The translations under genes and the position numbers were made by a program. This document shows positions 10,533 to 23,289 of a DNA stretch of 64,000 nucleotides, piece by piece (positions within the stretch are counted from its first letter, which is position 1; each line of letters opens with the position of its first letter). The stretch lies in the NCBI GenBank assembly GCA_006384855.1, contig VCJN01001273.1, positions 1 through 64,000 of the forward strand. The letters run 5' to 3'. Origin of the DNA: Tetraselmis striata (taxonomy: Eukaryota > Chlorophyta > Chlorodendrophyceae > Chlorodendrales > Chlorodendraceae). Under the pieces are notes generated by a model. It searched no databases. It was not told the DNA's origin and worked only from the letters and a program-made list of their open reading frames with translations.

Positions 10533-11193
10533 ACACGCCTGCTGGGCTTACCACCAACCGGCATGTTTCCTTTGGGAGGCGGTTCATCCGCGTCGGAGGT
10601 GAGCGGCGGTGCCTGTGTGGGTGTGGATACTCCCCGGCCATTAGGGCTCCCGCCGCCTGTCGCTCCGCCGACCCACGCCGCGGCGTGTGCTGCGCCCCGC
10701 ATAGTCGCCTCGAATATAATATACATGACGCGGGGACGGGGGGGGATTCGTGCGTTTCGTATGTCGGCGGAAAGGCGTGCGAAGCTGCGGCTGGCGAAGG
10801 TGGTGGAAGTAAGCGTGGCGGCGTCGGCGGCGTATTACCGTGCGTGCATGCGTGCGCAACCCCGCGGCAGCAAGCGCCGGACTCGGCGTGTGCTAGCGGC
10901 AGAGCTGCGAAGCCATGGACACGGTACGGGATGCCAAGTCTGGCTAAGCAACTGCCGAGGCTGGCGGCTTAACCCCCATGTCCGGCGGTTGAGGGACGGA
11001 AAGTGCGTAGAAGTTGATCGGGAAAGCGGGCATATAAGCCTGGCTGTGCTAGGTTCCTATTAAGTAATGGCGGTTTGTGCTAAGTAATTCTTAGGGGTAG
11101 ACCATGCAGCGCAGGTAGGGGGCGGTATAAATGAGGCCGGGCACATATACTGCTCCACGAAACGACACTGTCGCACGTGTAGTTAAATAGACG
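10533..11193. other. GC-rich region with competing open frames
   Basis: Both strands are open for 150-180 codons between about 10190 and 11063, a result of high GC. A basic plus-strand stretch at 10750-10900 (RAKLRLAKVVEVS) has no family I recognise. TATAAGCC at 11032 and GTATAAATG near 11125 are possible but unplaced core promoters. Confidence 0.3.
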
Positions 11194-11219
11194 CCCCCCC
11201 CCCCCCCCCCCCCCCCCCC
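11194..11219 (+). repeat. poly(C)26 tract
   Basis: One of the two longest mononucleotide runs in the window, followed by GCCGGGGGGC. A second C14 run lies at 11288-11301. Confidence 0.95.
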
Positions 11220-11407
11220 GCCGGGGGGCATGTAATATTTGTCATGCATCGCCGGGGTATGTGTGAGTGGATGCCCCGCCGCCACATCCCCCCCCCCCCC
11301 CATTTACACTTGTGCACTCATTAAGTTTGGGCTGGTTTCGGAGCAGTACATGTACGTATGTATATACATACAATGGAACGTAGGACCTGCGCGGAAAGAG
11401 GGGGGGC

Positions 11408-12556
11408 TGGCGGAATGCGTTGGGGGTGCGTAGAGTAGCGTGTTGGTGAGATTCGGGGTGCATCGGACGCCGGATGCCCATCCACCCAGCGTAAAAGACG
11501 CCTACGTAATATTCACACTATATATATTCACACGCAAATGTGTGAAAACCGGACATTCCGTGCCGGATGGGTGGGAATACGGCGTCCGATGCAGCCAAAA
11601 CCCAAGCAACACGCTATTCTGTGCACCGCCAATGCACTCCGCCAGCACCGCCTCATTCTCTGTCGATTTCGAAAACGCCTTCACATTACCCAGCGCTAAT
11701 TGCAATTGCCACCGTGTAATGTTGTCACGATGTGCGCACACAACAACACTTACTACCGGTTCCGACGCGGATGGAGGCGAGGCTTGCGGAGTGCGTTGGG
11801 GGTGCGTAGAGTAGCGTGCTGCAAATAATTGGGGTGCATCGGACGCCGGATGCCCACCCACCCGGCGTAAAAGACGCGTAATATTCACACTATATTAACA
11901 CACAAATGTGTGAAAAACCGGACATTCCGTGCCGGATGGGTGGGAATACGGCGTCCGATGCAGCCAAAACCCCAGCAACACGCTATTCTGTGCACCGCCA
12001 ATGCACTCCGCCAGCACCGCCACATTCTCTGTCGATTTCGAAAACGCCTTCACATTGTCCACCGCTAATTGCAATTGCCACCGTGTAATGTTGTCACGAT
12101 GTGCGCACACAACAACACTTACTACCGGTTCCGACGCGGATGGAGGCGAGGCTTGCGGAGTGCGTTGGGGGTGCGTAGAGTAGCGTGCTGCAAATAATTG
12201 GGGTGCATCGGACGCCGGATGCCCATCCACCCAGCGTAAAAGACGCCTACGTAATATTCACACTGCTTTATTAACACACAAATGTGTGAAAACCGGACAT
12301 TCCGTGCCGGATGGGTGGGAATACGGCGTCCGATGCAGCCAAAACCCCAGCAACACGCTATTCTGTGCACCGCCAATGCACTCCGCCAGCACCGCCTCAT
12401 TCTCTGTCGATTTCGAAAACGCCTTCACATTATCCACCGCTAATAATTGCAATTGCCACCGTGTAATGTTGTCACGATGTGCGCACACAACAACACTTAC
12501 TACCGGTTCCGACGCGGATGGAGGCGAGGCTTGCGGAGTGCACTTGCGGTGCACAG
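11408..12556. repeat. three-copy tandem satellite, ~370-bp unit with internal hairpin
   Basis: GGGGTGCATC recurs at 11455, 11831 and 12200, so periods are 376 and 369. Each unit contains inverted arms GCATCGGACGCCG and CGGCGTCCGATGC about 107 bases apart (11460-11472 and 11580-11592 in the first), with partial pairing further inward. A minus-strand frame stays open in all three copies (about 11502-11888, 11895-12230, 12258-12554) and encodes SEPVVSVVVCAHRDNITRW ... GFWLHRTPYSHPSG. One copy has an in-frame 3-bp insertion. The plus strand is also largely open, so coding is unproven. The arms could be ends of a small MITE trapped in the satellite. Confidence 0.85.
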
Positions 12557-12659
12557 ACTAGCGGGAGACTAGACCCATTGTCGCTTATTTACAAGCACGG
12601 GCGGTGCTGCCAGACCTGATCGTCTACGGCCGATATAATATTCACACTATATTAACATC

Positions 12660-12716
12660 GGTGCACACCGCCGCACACCGCCGCACACCGCCGCACACCG
12701 CCGCACAACGCTGCGC
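12660..12716 (+). repeat. 10-bp tandem repeat (GCACACCGCC)n
   Basis: About five units of GCACACCGCC, the last degenerate, just downstream of the satellite. Confidence 0.85.
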
Positions 12717-12846
12717 GCGCACATTCGTCGCACACATTATCCCGGATTCACTCGCCGTATCCATTACGCCGTGCTACTTCAACAATAAACATTGCGAAAT
12801 TACACCGACACAATGCCGCACCGACTAGCTCTTGACAATACGTGCA

Positions 12847-12854
12847 TATAAATA
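12847..12854 (+). promoter_or_regulatory. candidate TATA box
   Basis: TATAAATA lies 120 bases before ACCATGGCC, a good Kozak-type start at 12974. That frame is only 32 codons unless spliced. A downstream segment at about 13160-13260 (FVRERRKAHLNAKAS) follows a GCGCGCAG acceptor-like site. A small spliced gene is possible but not proven. Confidence 0.35.
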
Positions 12855-13334
12855 GTAGTGGCGCGCTGCTCCTCGCCTCCGATGTGTCGTTGACTGCTGC
12901 GGAAGGCGGTCGTCGACTGGGTGTTAGTTTCTCCACCTCGCCCCCCCCCCCCCCCTTCACCGCTCACAGCACCATGGCCGACCTCGCCCCCCCGGGCAAA
13001 AGTGGGCGGCGAGCCTTGTTGTCTCGCGTGTCCGCGCCGCCGGCATCGAGGAGGACGAGAAAGACATGAGGAAACCCGTGACAAGGTGGGCGCGCAACAA
13101 AAGACTCCATCCTCCGCATTAGCACGCACCCACTCGTGGCTAACTTGTGCCGCGCGCAGGTTCGTCCGGGAGCGCCGTAAGGCCCACCTCAACGCCAAGG
13201 CTTCCATAGTGCCAGCGGCGCAACTCGTGGTGGCCGAGGAGGCCGCATCCTCAGCCGCTTAAAGGCGAAACGATTGTGGCTTGTTGTGGGTGTCTGGGCA
13301 CAGGGGGCGTCCCGACGCGAAGGTAAGGAAGCTC

Positions 13335-13562
13335 ATGGCGGCGTCGTCGACGGCACAGCCTCCCGGGGTGGTGAAGACACTAACGGATGACAAGAAGCGG
13401 AAGAGGCCAGTGAAGAAACGCCGAGGTAAGAAACTGACGGTCGCGGAGTCGGAGGCGGAGTCGGAGGCGCAGGCGGAGGCGGAGGCGGAGGCGGAGGCGG
13501 AGGCAGCGAGATCGTCGAAGCGGAGGGTCCCCCGGGCACGCAAGAACAAGAACAAGCAGTAG
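13335..13562 (+). CDS. small basic/acidic repeat protein, unknown
   Basis: ATG 13335 to TAG 13562, 75 codons. It has a strongly basic nuclear-localisation-like block (KKRKRPVKKRRGKK), then an ESEAEA/QAEAEAEA repeat coded by GAGGCG repeats, and a basic tail KNKNKQ. It may be the last exon of a gene beginning near 12974, since CACAG at 13301 could be an acceptor that keeps the frame open. A frame arising by chance from the GGAGGC repeat is the alternative. Confidence 0.35.
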   Translation: MAASSTAQPPGVVKTLTDDKKRKRPVKKRRGKKLTVAESEAESEAQAEAEAEAEAEAARSSKRRVPRARKNKNKQ

Positions 13563-13577
13563 CCCCCGCCCCCTTTA

Positions 13578-13687
13578 CCCCCCCCCCCCCCCCCCCCCAG
13601 GCGGGAGCGGCTGGCGGCGAGGGGGGGCGGGGGGGGGGCGGGGCGGGCGTGGTCCCCCCGCCCCCGCACCCCCCCCCCCCCCCCCCC
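13578..13687 (+). repeat. two poly(C) tracts (C21 and C19)
   Basis: C21 at 13578-13598 is followed directly by AGGCGGG, like a polypyrimidine tract before a 3' splice site. C19 lies at 13669-13687. Between them is a G-rich block at 13620-13650. Confidence 0.9.
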
Positions 13688-14734
13688 GGGCCACATTCCC
13701 CGATGGCAGCTGTCGCGAATATTGTAATTCAATCATTCTTCGGCAAACCGCTGCCTGCCCCCGCCCTCCCCCTCGCGAATATTTATGTAACGTGAGCACT
13801 CTTTGGCAAAACATGGCAGCCAAACCGCCCATCTGATGACCTTTGATCGGACGGCTGGCAGGCCCGTTCAGCAGTAGTAGCTATAATGTACACAAATTCC
13901 CCAGTGTTACCAAATACGTACGGCTGCGATTTGCGCTCCCATGTACTAATAGTCGTAGTTATCCACAGGACGACTAGGGTTCGTACTAGATACCCGGTCC
14001 CGGCGTAATAAATATATCGCGTACTACCCGGTACTACACGGACAACCTTGTACCTTGTACGTCAGTGCCATGTACGCTTCACCGGGCTGGTACGACTACC
14101 AGAATGATGACAAAAAGGATTTATCGCCCGCCGGCAATAACGCCGCATGTACTCGCACGTAACTGGATGGACGTGCCGCCACCAGCAGCAGCCTTCACGG
14201 ATAAATAATAGTCGCTAGTAGTAGTGCTTCGTCACCTGTATGTCACATCTGAATCTCACAGTGGAAAGCCGACTCGCAAGAGTGGCGGCCCCGATAGTCT
14301 CATGCCCATTGGCTAGCCTCCGCGCCACCGCCGCGAGCTCCTGGTTCATCAACCGTGGTATCTCTTGCCCCGCGGCCCGCATGACGGCTACGAAAGCCTT
14401 TGCCCGTCGCAACACGCGTAGCCCATAATAACCGGGCGACCTTTAGCCGTATCCCACCACCATACGGTTTCAGCGACGTTTCCTTCATGCTCACGCATGT
14501 GAGTGGGGCCTTGCCTCGGACAGCCAACGGGGTGTCGCGTGCCATGGCTATGCGAGTTTTGTTGACCGCAATAGACGAGCGTGTCGGCATGGGTGGAAGG
14601 TGAGCACGAGAAGGGAAAGCGATAGCGCGCAACACGCAACGTGGCGACGTATCGGGAACGGCGATTTGCGTTCTCGTATGCTTCTAAATGCGCAATACTA
14701 TATATATTGGGTGTCAACTATACTACTCCCGCCA
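13688..14734. other. intergenic, nothing recognised
   Basis: Short frames at 14215-14717 on both strands lack domain evidence. TATATATA at 14699-14706 lies just outside the mobile element that follows. Confidence 0.4.
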
Positions 14735-16842
14735 TGACGAAATTTCATGAATAAAGGCATGCCGTAAATTGAAATTGATTACAACTGCTAATCTGTTGCG
14801 TCCACTCGCCCAGCCTGAGTTGTTCTTAGGGCATGCTATCTCTTACCATGATAGGAAACACTAGGTAGGTGTAATTACGGCTCAAGCTACCGGCCGTCCT
14901 CTTGTGTGTCCAAACCCCTTCTCCCTCCAGCGGGCTGTAGCTAGGACAACATCGCCCCCATGATGTCCTTACCTAAGTCATGCCTATCCCATTCACAGCT
15001 CAGCAGGTAAGCTTAGGCAACCGAAGCGTCCCGCCTACGGCTATTAAGATGAGATGGGGAAGGGGGCTGACCGGAATGACTAAGTATTTATCCACCGCTG
15101 ACTTCTCACTTCCCAGCCGGCCCTTAACACCGGGCGAAGTACTGTGTATGTACTGAATCCGGGCGAGTTGGCGCGCCTACTGGTAATGGTATTGTGTTCT
15201 TCATGCGAAGCGGTGGACCGTCCGACGACCGGACGACCCACCACCAAGCCAACTGCCGGCCTGCGCCCACAATGGCGTGAAGAGCACGCCCTCGTCCAGT
15301 AGGACACCACCACAGCCACCATAGACACCGACAGATATGAGGAGCAACATGACGCCGGGGCCGGCACTTTCTTGGCCACGCTAAGGGGCGGCAAGGTATA
15401 ATAGCCAGCGATCCGCACGGTCGCAACTGCAAAAAAAATTGCAGGCATCCACTTCCCACCGGCAACCCGCCGCCACATACGCGTACTGCAACGCCCATCC
15501 CACCTGCTCCTCACCGGCCTCCCCGCCGGCAAGGACGATTCCACCCATGTGGCCCTACTGTTCGGCGATCTAGTGGCCCAACATCAAGCTATGGACGAAG
15601 AGTCGCGCGGCCGGACTGTGCGAACCTGATACGCACCCTCAGCCCCAAAACCGGCGTCCAGATCCTACCGGTAGACGTCCGGGTGGTGACTCGCCGCCCT
15701 CCCAAACCCACCGCCGCTGACCCAACCGGTTCGAGTGGCACTATGCTTCCCACTACCACCGGGTCCGTCATCATGCGATCGGCCCGCCGAGAAACGGCCT
15801 CTAGCGTATTGCATGCCCAATGGACAGGAGAGGGCACATCGATCCTCGACCGCAAGGGACGCCGCTGTTCCACCCGCCTGCTCGGAGCGCCACACCTTGA
15901 CGACATCGAGCGCCCGGTACACCAGGTGTGGCTCCGCCCCCCCTCGTTCAGAGGCCTCACTTATGCCGACACGTGGCTACGCCTGGCGGAGGGCCTCCTC
16001 TCAGCGTACGACCAACCCCAATCTGGCAAAGCGGCGGTAGACCAATCGGCGGAAACGCCAGCAGATAATTTGACACGCGCCGGCGTGAGAGCCTGGGCCG
16101 AGTACGAGGCCGACACAGACGCAGACGACGCCGTCATCTGCCCCCCGACCCGCACCCTATTGGCCCTCTTGGAGGTCCGCGAGGTGTGGAAGGCCCGCCG
16201 CTCGGCCGACTTGGCGCGACTCGAACTCCTTGATCCCGACGCGGCGCGCCTACTACATGATGTGTGCCGCGATGCCGTACTGGCGCTGCCGTTTGGCGAT
16301 AACACGCAGGGCAGAGCGGTGGTTCAGGTCACCGTCGAGCACAGCGAAGAACGCGAGGACCCGCCAATCACCCCACATCAGGGAGTGCTGCCCCCAGCCC
16401 TGTCCAAGCAGCTCTTCCGATAATGCGCGCTGACGGCTAAAGCGATCTACACCGGCCCCCTAGCCAACCTGGAGTTGCCGACGGTCGAGCAGCTAGCAAA
16501 GGCCATCGCAACCACCATCAGCCAACGTACCAACACACCCCCGGAGCTGCAGCACGCCCAATGGCTGACGGACACCATGATGGCTGCCGACGTCGAGATG
16601 CCGCAACACCACACCGAGCCGACACTGCTGCGCGTGGGAGACGACAATCTCTGCCCCATCTCCCTCAGTCGGCAAAGAGGATGAGGAGTTCGCGGACACC
16701 CTACGCCTGGCAGTGGCCCTCACCTCTCATGTCGCACTACTGCCGGCGGTACGCCTCAGAACCATCGTCATCTACCTCACGGAGTCCGAGTTCGATCCCT
16801 CGGAACTACTCGTACACCCCTTTAGCCGGACGGTCAGGGACG
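14735..16842. mobile_element. 'ORF1-only' LINE-like element, copy A, with 5' inversion
   Basis: Bases 14742-15100 are the 3' end of the family in minus orientation, ending in a TTTCAA-type tail at low coordinates. The same ~350 bases close copy B (51717-52060) and copy C (58530-58865). Bases 15100-16842 are the 5' part of the same family but in plus orientation. The junction at about 15100 joins the family's 5' end (matching copy B at 54795) to an internal 3' point. This is the product expected from twin priming during target-primed reverse transcription. Middle and C-terminal coding parts are missing. No target duplication was found. Confidence 0.75.
15683..16423 (+). pseudogene. ORF1-like protein of the ORF1-only element, copy A fragment
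   Basis: Open for 246 codons and collinear with copies B and C: VTRRPPKP, LLGAPHLDDIERPVHQVWL, AWAEYEADTDADDAVICPPTRTLLALLEVREVWK. Upstream, another frame matches copy B's HLLLTGLPAG ... VALLFGDLVAQH, which looks like an RRM-type fold of the kind LINE ORF1 proteins use to bind their RNA. That is a resemblance, not a firm assignment. After 16423 the frame shifts and the similarity ends at about 16842, the inversion end point. Confidence 0.6.
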
Positions 16843-19800
16843 GCGAGGTGCGCATGCTATTTTCGAATCCCGTCGTGTGCGCAAAACGCCACGGCGAAAC
16901 AAAAAACCCACACGCACGTGCACCGCACGTGCGACGAGCTTGGATTTGGGCTTGGGCGACGGGCGCGGGTGCGAGCCAAGATAGTGACTAGAGATGTCAG
17001 CACCGGCTTGAAAATTGCGCCCCCGCCCGGCAATAATTTTCCACTTTTAATGCGTAGTACGCGTGCAAACCGGCAGTTTTCATCGTACACCGATGGTTGG
17101 GTATCAAGCAGGTATTCACATACAAGTTACGTGATAGGAAACCGATGTTTTCCCTACTAGTACTTGCTACATGTTGTATTCACATTAAGTTTTCTATCAT
17201 CAAGGCCTCCACAAGATAAAAAACGATGGTTTGTACTGAGAAAATCGACCCATGTTTTCTATCGCGAAACTGTCGTTTTCTTCGTCAACTTATTGAAGAA
17301 GAGAAACCGCTTGCAATATACAGCGGCCGTAATTCGGGGGCCGTAGGCGCGCGCACACGCCCGCCCTGTGCGCCGGCTCGCGAGTTACCTTCAACGCATG
17401 ATGATACAGAATGGTACTCGCTATCTGTGCAACCCGCGCCGACGGCAATTAGGGTACTAACATGGACGCTCACCTACCGACCACAGCCGCCATGATGGGA
17501 AGGGAAAGCCGGTCCCCCGCCGCCCCGCTCCGCCCCTTCCACCAGCCAGTGCGGGCGTCGTCCACACAATGCACGCGTTCCGAGGACGGTGCGCTTTCGT
17601 CGCTTCTAGCGCGACGAGCAGCGCCGGGTAGCATCGTTCTCGATGCTATGGCCGCGCTCCCTAGCAGCGGTGAACGGTGACGCAACAGCAAGCGCCCCCC
17701 TTCCCGCCAAGCATAGCGACATGCATGGCAGAGGTGCCTTGCAGGGCGGGCAATCTGTACGCGTGAGCAAGCTGGGCAATGTTGGCAACTTGTGGCGGGA
17801 CACCTGCCGCTGCAAGCGCCCCGCTTTTACCGCTGTGATTTTATTATGTGCATACATGCATCGTGATACAAGCCCAAAACGGTAATATAAGGCCATTTCG
17901 GATGAGAAAACTCATATGCAGTTTGCTCTCGTAGTTTTTTTTATGTGAATATCGGCTTTATGAATATTGAAGCGGCCACGACGAGCGTCGGCCCGCGCTC
18001 GTGACACACTTACACATTGACACATGACACGCGCCACATGTGTGATGGGTCAGTATTGCATACATATACCCTACCTATCTCTAGTGGTATATCGCGTAAA
18101 TCTCACGTAACGGTGTTCCGTGGTTGAGATCATAACATTTCTCAAGCGTTGCATACTTGAGAATATGCTTTCCACTAGCCTATGCGCCGTGACATTCATT
18201 TCAAGCGGGCTAGGAGTGGCAAGTTCCATGGTGTACGAGGGCGAAGCCGCAATAAAGACCAGCGCCGCCTAGCGAATTAAGTGCTTTTAGGTTGTATGGC
18301 AGGCAACCTACGTGTGTTTTTGTACATGGATGTCTTTATTTTGTGACATGCATGTAGCTCGATGTACCTCTGCATATACTCGCACATATTGCTCACGACT
18401 AACCGGCTAATATGTGGTGATGCTCCAATCCTCTTGGCCCCATGATATCTCCGAGCAAGCACTGCCATGCCATGTCATCGTGCCCGGTTCCGACAGATCA
18501 CCAACACGCTATATATGCAAACGCAATGCTAGACACTTGTACCGCTCGGTTTTCTTGCACTTTGTCCCTCCAAAGCATTTTGCATTTACGGTTCCCTACA
18601 TAGCAAGTCGCTTAACTCGCATTTTAATTGCCGACTTGACCTTGTAATTGGAGTATAGGCCAGTTAATTCCCGGTGATGACATTATGTGCCTTCACGTTT
18701 CGGAGGGTAATTACGTGGGTAGGGTCGTAGCTTAAGCGGGCCACCACTGCTTTGGCAATATTGCTGGTAGAACCGGGCGATGTAGATCCAACTTGTGTTG
18801 GATCCGCACAGTAGCAACTTGTGATAGTTGTGGATTTTCCGGTTGCGGATATTTGTTATTTGCCCGGTATAATACGCATTATTTTCGTTGCTTCAAATTT
18901 GAAATTCCAGCTTCCGCAGGATGAGTTTGTGCTCATTGGATTGCCACGTAGGTACGAGCCACGCCTCGGGCTCAATTGGATTTGCCATAAGTGGACATGT
19001 CCATAAATGGTCAAGGATATCTAGATGCGCCGGATACTCGATGGCAAGGTTTGGATTGTTACCTATTGGATTCAACAGCTCCGGACACTATAGTACCGGA
19101 AATGGTATTATAATGATGCCGGTTCAGGTTCATACGCGGCATAATCGCGGTTGCTGCGTTTAGTTACCGGTACGGTACCGGTACCGGTACGTAATATGTG
19201 TTCAGGGGCACATGCGGTGGCGGGGGCGAATGGAGCTAACCATCTGCCTAGGATTGCTGAGAAGAGTAGAGCCCACGGCTGCAAGCGCTCGCATGCTGTC
19301 GCACAACATGTACGCCAGATACGACGCGGGTACATACGGTATGGCGCAGGTCGGCGGACAATAGTAGGACACTTATTCAAATTGCCAAGAAATTGAGCGA
19401 TGCGGTCGAGGTCAGGCTCTCATACCAATTTAATATGCAGGTTTAGCCAACAATAACGATTTCCCGGAAACCCGTGGAGGGGGGGGGGCGGGGGGGGAGG
19501 AGGGAATTCTTATGGCGGGGAAACTTTGTGAAGGATTGAACCAGTACTACTTTACCGCCAGCCCCTAACCGCTGATGAGTCATCAGCGCTTGACCGCGCG
19601 CGCATCGTCATTGCACATCGGCGTGTTGCGCGTGTGGCATGGCTGCGGGCGGCCCGCCCTACCAACACATCGAACCCTGCCCTCGGCAACGGCGAGGCCC
19701 GCCAACCCTATCGACATTGCTTCGCCCGGCAAAATGGGGGAGGAGGATGGCACAGCTTCTTTTCTTCATCGGCATATGAACCACGTGTTTGACGTGTCCG

Positions 19801-22800
19801 TCAAGTGGGACGTCGTGCCTCTTGGCAGGCGATGCGTAATTGTTGTACCCCCCCGACTGGGGAGCCTCCTATTAACTCGCCGTTGAACCTGTGGAAGCGT
19901 TGCTTGCATGTGCTTAAGAAATCTAGTAGTCATCTAGAGAGGATGCCGGAAGCTGACGAGGCTACACTCGGCCGCGTTTAGACCCACTACTTCTTCGTGA
20001 CACGTCCGGGTTTCAAAAAGCGTACGGCTTCTCGAGGAAGGACGGGAAGAAGACAACGGCAGTGTGAGTTAGCTCGAAATGCAACATAACATTGTGACAA
20101 CTAGCCGTAGATGGTAGGCCGCAAGGCCATAAGGGTCAGAGGCGTAGCAACAACAACCTATAATTGTGGTTACACATTTTATGCACTCTATATGCCATGT
20201 TGCCATTGTCTTGCACTCCCATGTTCAATGGCGTGTTTGCACATGAGGCGAAAAAAGCTACATGCACTAGAATAATATACTATTTGAATTAGACCCATCC
20301 AGTACTTTCCATATTACTGGTCGGCTCTGACTTACAAGTGCGGAACGTGGTAAAACCGTAGGGGGGCGGGGCGGGGCGCCAAACCAGCAGGTATTTAAAC
20401 CGAGAGAGCCTCAGTGGAGCGACGAAGCCCGTATCATTGCCGTAGTTAAACCTCGCCGCATATGCATACCTACAGTACTTTTAGTAGAACAATTGTCCTC
20501 CGATAACGGACACCGGAAACGCCGATTACTAGCGAATATGCAAAATATTAACGGATAAATCCTAATGATGCACCGCTATAGAAGGCTGGGAAACGGACAA
20601 CGTCATAACGTCACTATACATGTTCTCCGCCCGTTCGCCGGGAAGTGTGATTTCACCTTCACCCTTTAACAGCAAACATATAGGTTTTATTTTGTGCAGG
20701 CCCCGGTATTCGTCAGGCAAAGCAAAAGTGATTCTTAAGTTTTGGCTGCATCGAATGAGCGAATAAATAGCGATGAGCCAATAACTATCAACTTAACAGC
20801 TACCACGGCAATATGTATGTGTACTAATCACGAAGTAAATTCTCAACTACTACTGCGCCTTCGCGCACCATGTGCGATGCGCGCGTTTCATTATGCAGTT
20901 TATATTAGTAGTGTTATGTGGGGGCGCTCCGCCGTGAAGCGCACTTGATGAATGATATTGATACATACCAAATAAACAACAACAGTATGCATACATGGGC
21001 GAAAGTAGCAATCATCTAAAATGCATGCAACGCGCCCAAACTCGTCATTGCACGCTGATGTTATGCTTATATTGATGGTATATTGTTCATTGACGAAAGC
21101 ATGTTTTCATTTCCCTAGCTTGTTTTAGACAATCAATTACTTGCCGCCGCCGCCGTTCCTTGCTTTTAAAATAAAGTTTGCAGTATATTTGCTCGGGTGA
21201 TGGTTACGTCGCATGCTCCGAAAAGTTACATCTTGTCATGCGCTAGCTAGTAATAATGCAAACAAATAGAAACAAATATAAACGATAATGAATTATAAAA
21301 TAACCGTGTACAACACTGACCCACCGTTTGTTGCCGCGCCCTGGAGTTGCCTCGTTCGCGATTGGTGACGACGCGCTACCGACGGCTAGGAGGGGATGAG
21401 GATGGGGTAAGTCGTCTAGAGCATGCATGGCAGCATGGCAAAGCATAGTGCCGCTCATTGGATTACAAGATATCGAGTCCTTTGCCAGGTGTGAATATGT
21501 GTACGAGTATTTGAAATTTCGAAGTATGAAATTACTTAAAATTTTATTCCCCCTTAGTCTTTGATCTAAACGGGGCGGCGGCTGTCTTGCGGCCCGACGG
21601 CACGAACCTGTATACGAGTACATTGTATGGGTAGAGGGAAACTTTGACCGGCCGCACTGTGGATCGTGGTCATAACGATGATTATGCAATGACGACCGGC
21701 GTGATTCATCCTCGTACACGGAAAGGGGGTCTCCCGTTGTTCGTCCAAGCTTCGAAGAATTATGCCGGGCACCGGCGCTGCATGACGGATGAGAACGGCA
21801 TGTCTCTATCTCTCTCCTCAATGTGCGACTTATTCTATATAACCGACTAAGCAGCTTTCCGAGTGCTTACTTGTGGACAGCTTGAACTTGGTTTCGACGA
21901 GATGATTCCAGGTTGCCGAATTAAACATTGTAGTGTGCTTAGACCCAGGAAAATGAGGTTAATTAACCCAGTGCCTCCGTATCAAAATATTCTGCAAATT
22001 TGCGGTTCAGTATAATTAAGAATAGTCGCAAATCCAGTGAACTTGGTCCAAATACAGTACTTTATATTCATACCCGGCCTCGCTGTCACGATAATACTCT
22101 TAGTAGTACGAAGTGAAAATAATTCATGAGCTAGCAGCAGAAGGCGATATCAGGAAATCACCGAAAAAAGGACAATCAGAAAGGTCATCTATAAGTAAAA
22201 AAATTTACATGAGCCAACCACAAAAGGCTATACCATATCTGTAGTATCGACTGTATCGTACGAGTATTAGTACTAAGCTGTACCAGTACATTCCTTGTCC
22301 CCCCTGTTGATGAGCGGTCTTCTCGTATCATCGTATTTGACTCATGGTCGGTATATTTGGCAATATGGGCCCGGCGTGTACCGGGTTTACCCGGTTGATG
22401 CATTAGCCCTTCGGCGTTCGAATGACGCAATGGTCTAAGGGCTTTGCCAGACTTACGGCTGCAGTTGGCGCAAGAGGTGAAGTGCTGGGGCGACTTCGGT
22501 CCATGTCCCCGGGCGAACTTTACTTGTACTATGCGGCGCACGACAATACTGTCTGTGGGGTGTCATGCAGTATAGATGGACCATCAGCATGGCGTCATTC
22601 ATCAGTCTGTTTTACCTATTCTGCAATGCATTGTCAGTAAAGCATATATGCTTTGTCGTCATGTATTTAGACGTATACGTGCCACTAAGTATGAGAGGAC
22701 GAACAAAAGTTATGTATTAGCTTCCATAGCTACGGTAATGCATATACATACACTGGTTGTGAACAGTGAACAACTGCTACAATCATTGGGAAAATGAAAA

Positions 22801-23280
22801 TCGTAAAAAGGCTAAACCCTAGCTACTGGGTACCCTGCATCAACAAGTTTGTTTCTGACTTTCAGCACACCTATCAACTAAAGCGTATATCAGCACCGCA
22901 GTGATGGACACGGCACTTCCGGTCATCTGGTTCATTCGTCCAGAGTAGGCGCTTGCCGGATTGTCTGAATTTTTTGCCGGATTGTCTGGATTGCCGGATT
23001 GTCGGATTGTATGAACCCACCATTCCACTGTTTAACAATCACCGTGGATCTGTGGTCGCCTTCATTTAAACTTTATGTCTTTGCAAAAAGGTACTTGACG
23101 CTTGTTATCTTGTGAGCAGTCACTGGCTGCTCGTCAGACGTCTCTGCTCCCCAATTGCATCACTTGCACATTTGGCCAAGGTCGTCCAGCTTTTGGCATT
23201 GCTGTGTCACATGTGACTGCAGGAGGGACGGAAGATGCAACAGTCTCTGCGGTGACGAACTGTGTGGTGCCTATAGGCTG
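16843..23280. other. 6.4-kb mostly AT-rich region without supported genes
   Basis: 17000-23280 is largely AT-rich. A 192-codon minus frame at 21243-21821 and a plus frame at 19575-19886 have no domain, splice or composition support. Local structure: a palindromic run of GGTACC/GGTACGG units at 19163-19193, and three to four imperfect copies of TTGCCGGATTGTC at 22944-23010. Confidence 0.5.
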
Positions 23281-23289
23281 ATGAGACAC

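Noticed and set aside
12286..12561. Plus-strand frames in the satellite units
   Set aside because: They alternate with the minus-strand frame and vary in length; the minus frame is the more consistent, though also unproven.
19163..19193. Telomere-like or origin-like repeat (GGTACC units)
   Set aside because: Too short and palindromic; does not match any telomere repeat type.
21243..21821. 192-codon minus-strand frame
   Set aside because: AT-rich context, no domain, no splice support, odd composition (many His/Ser/Arg); probably chance.
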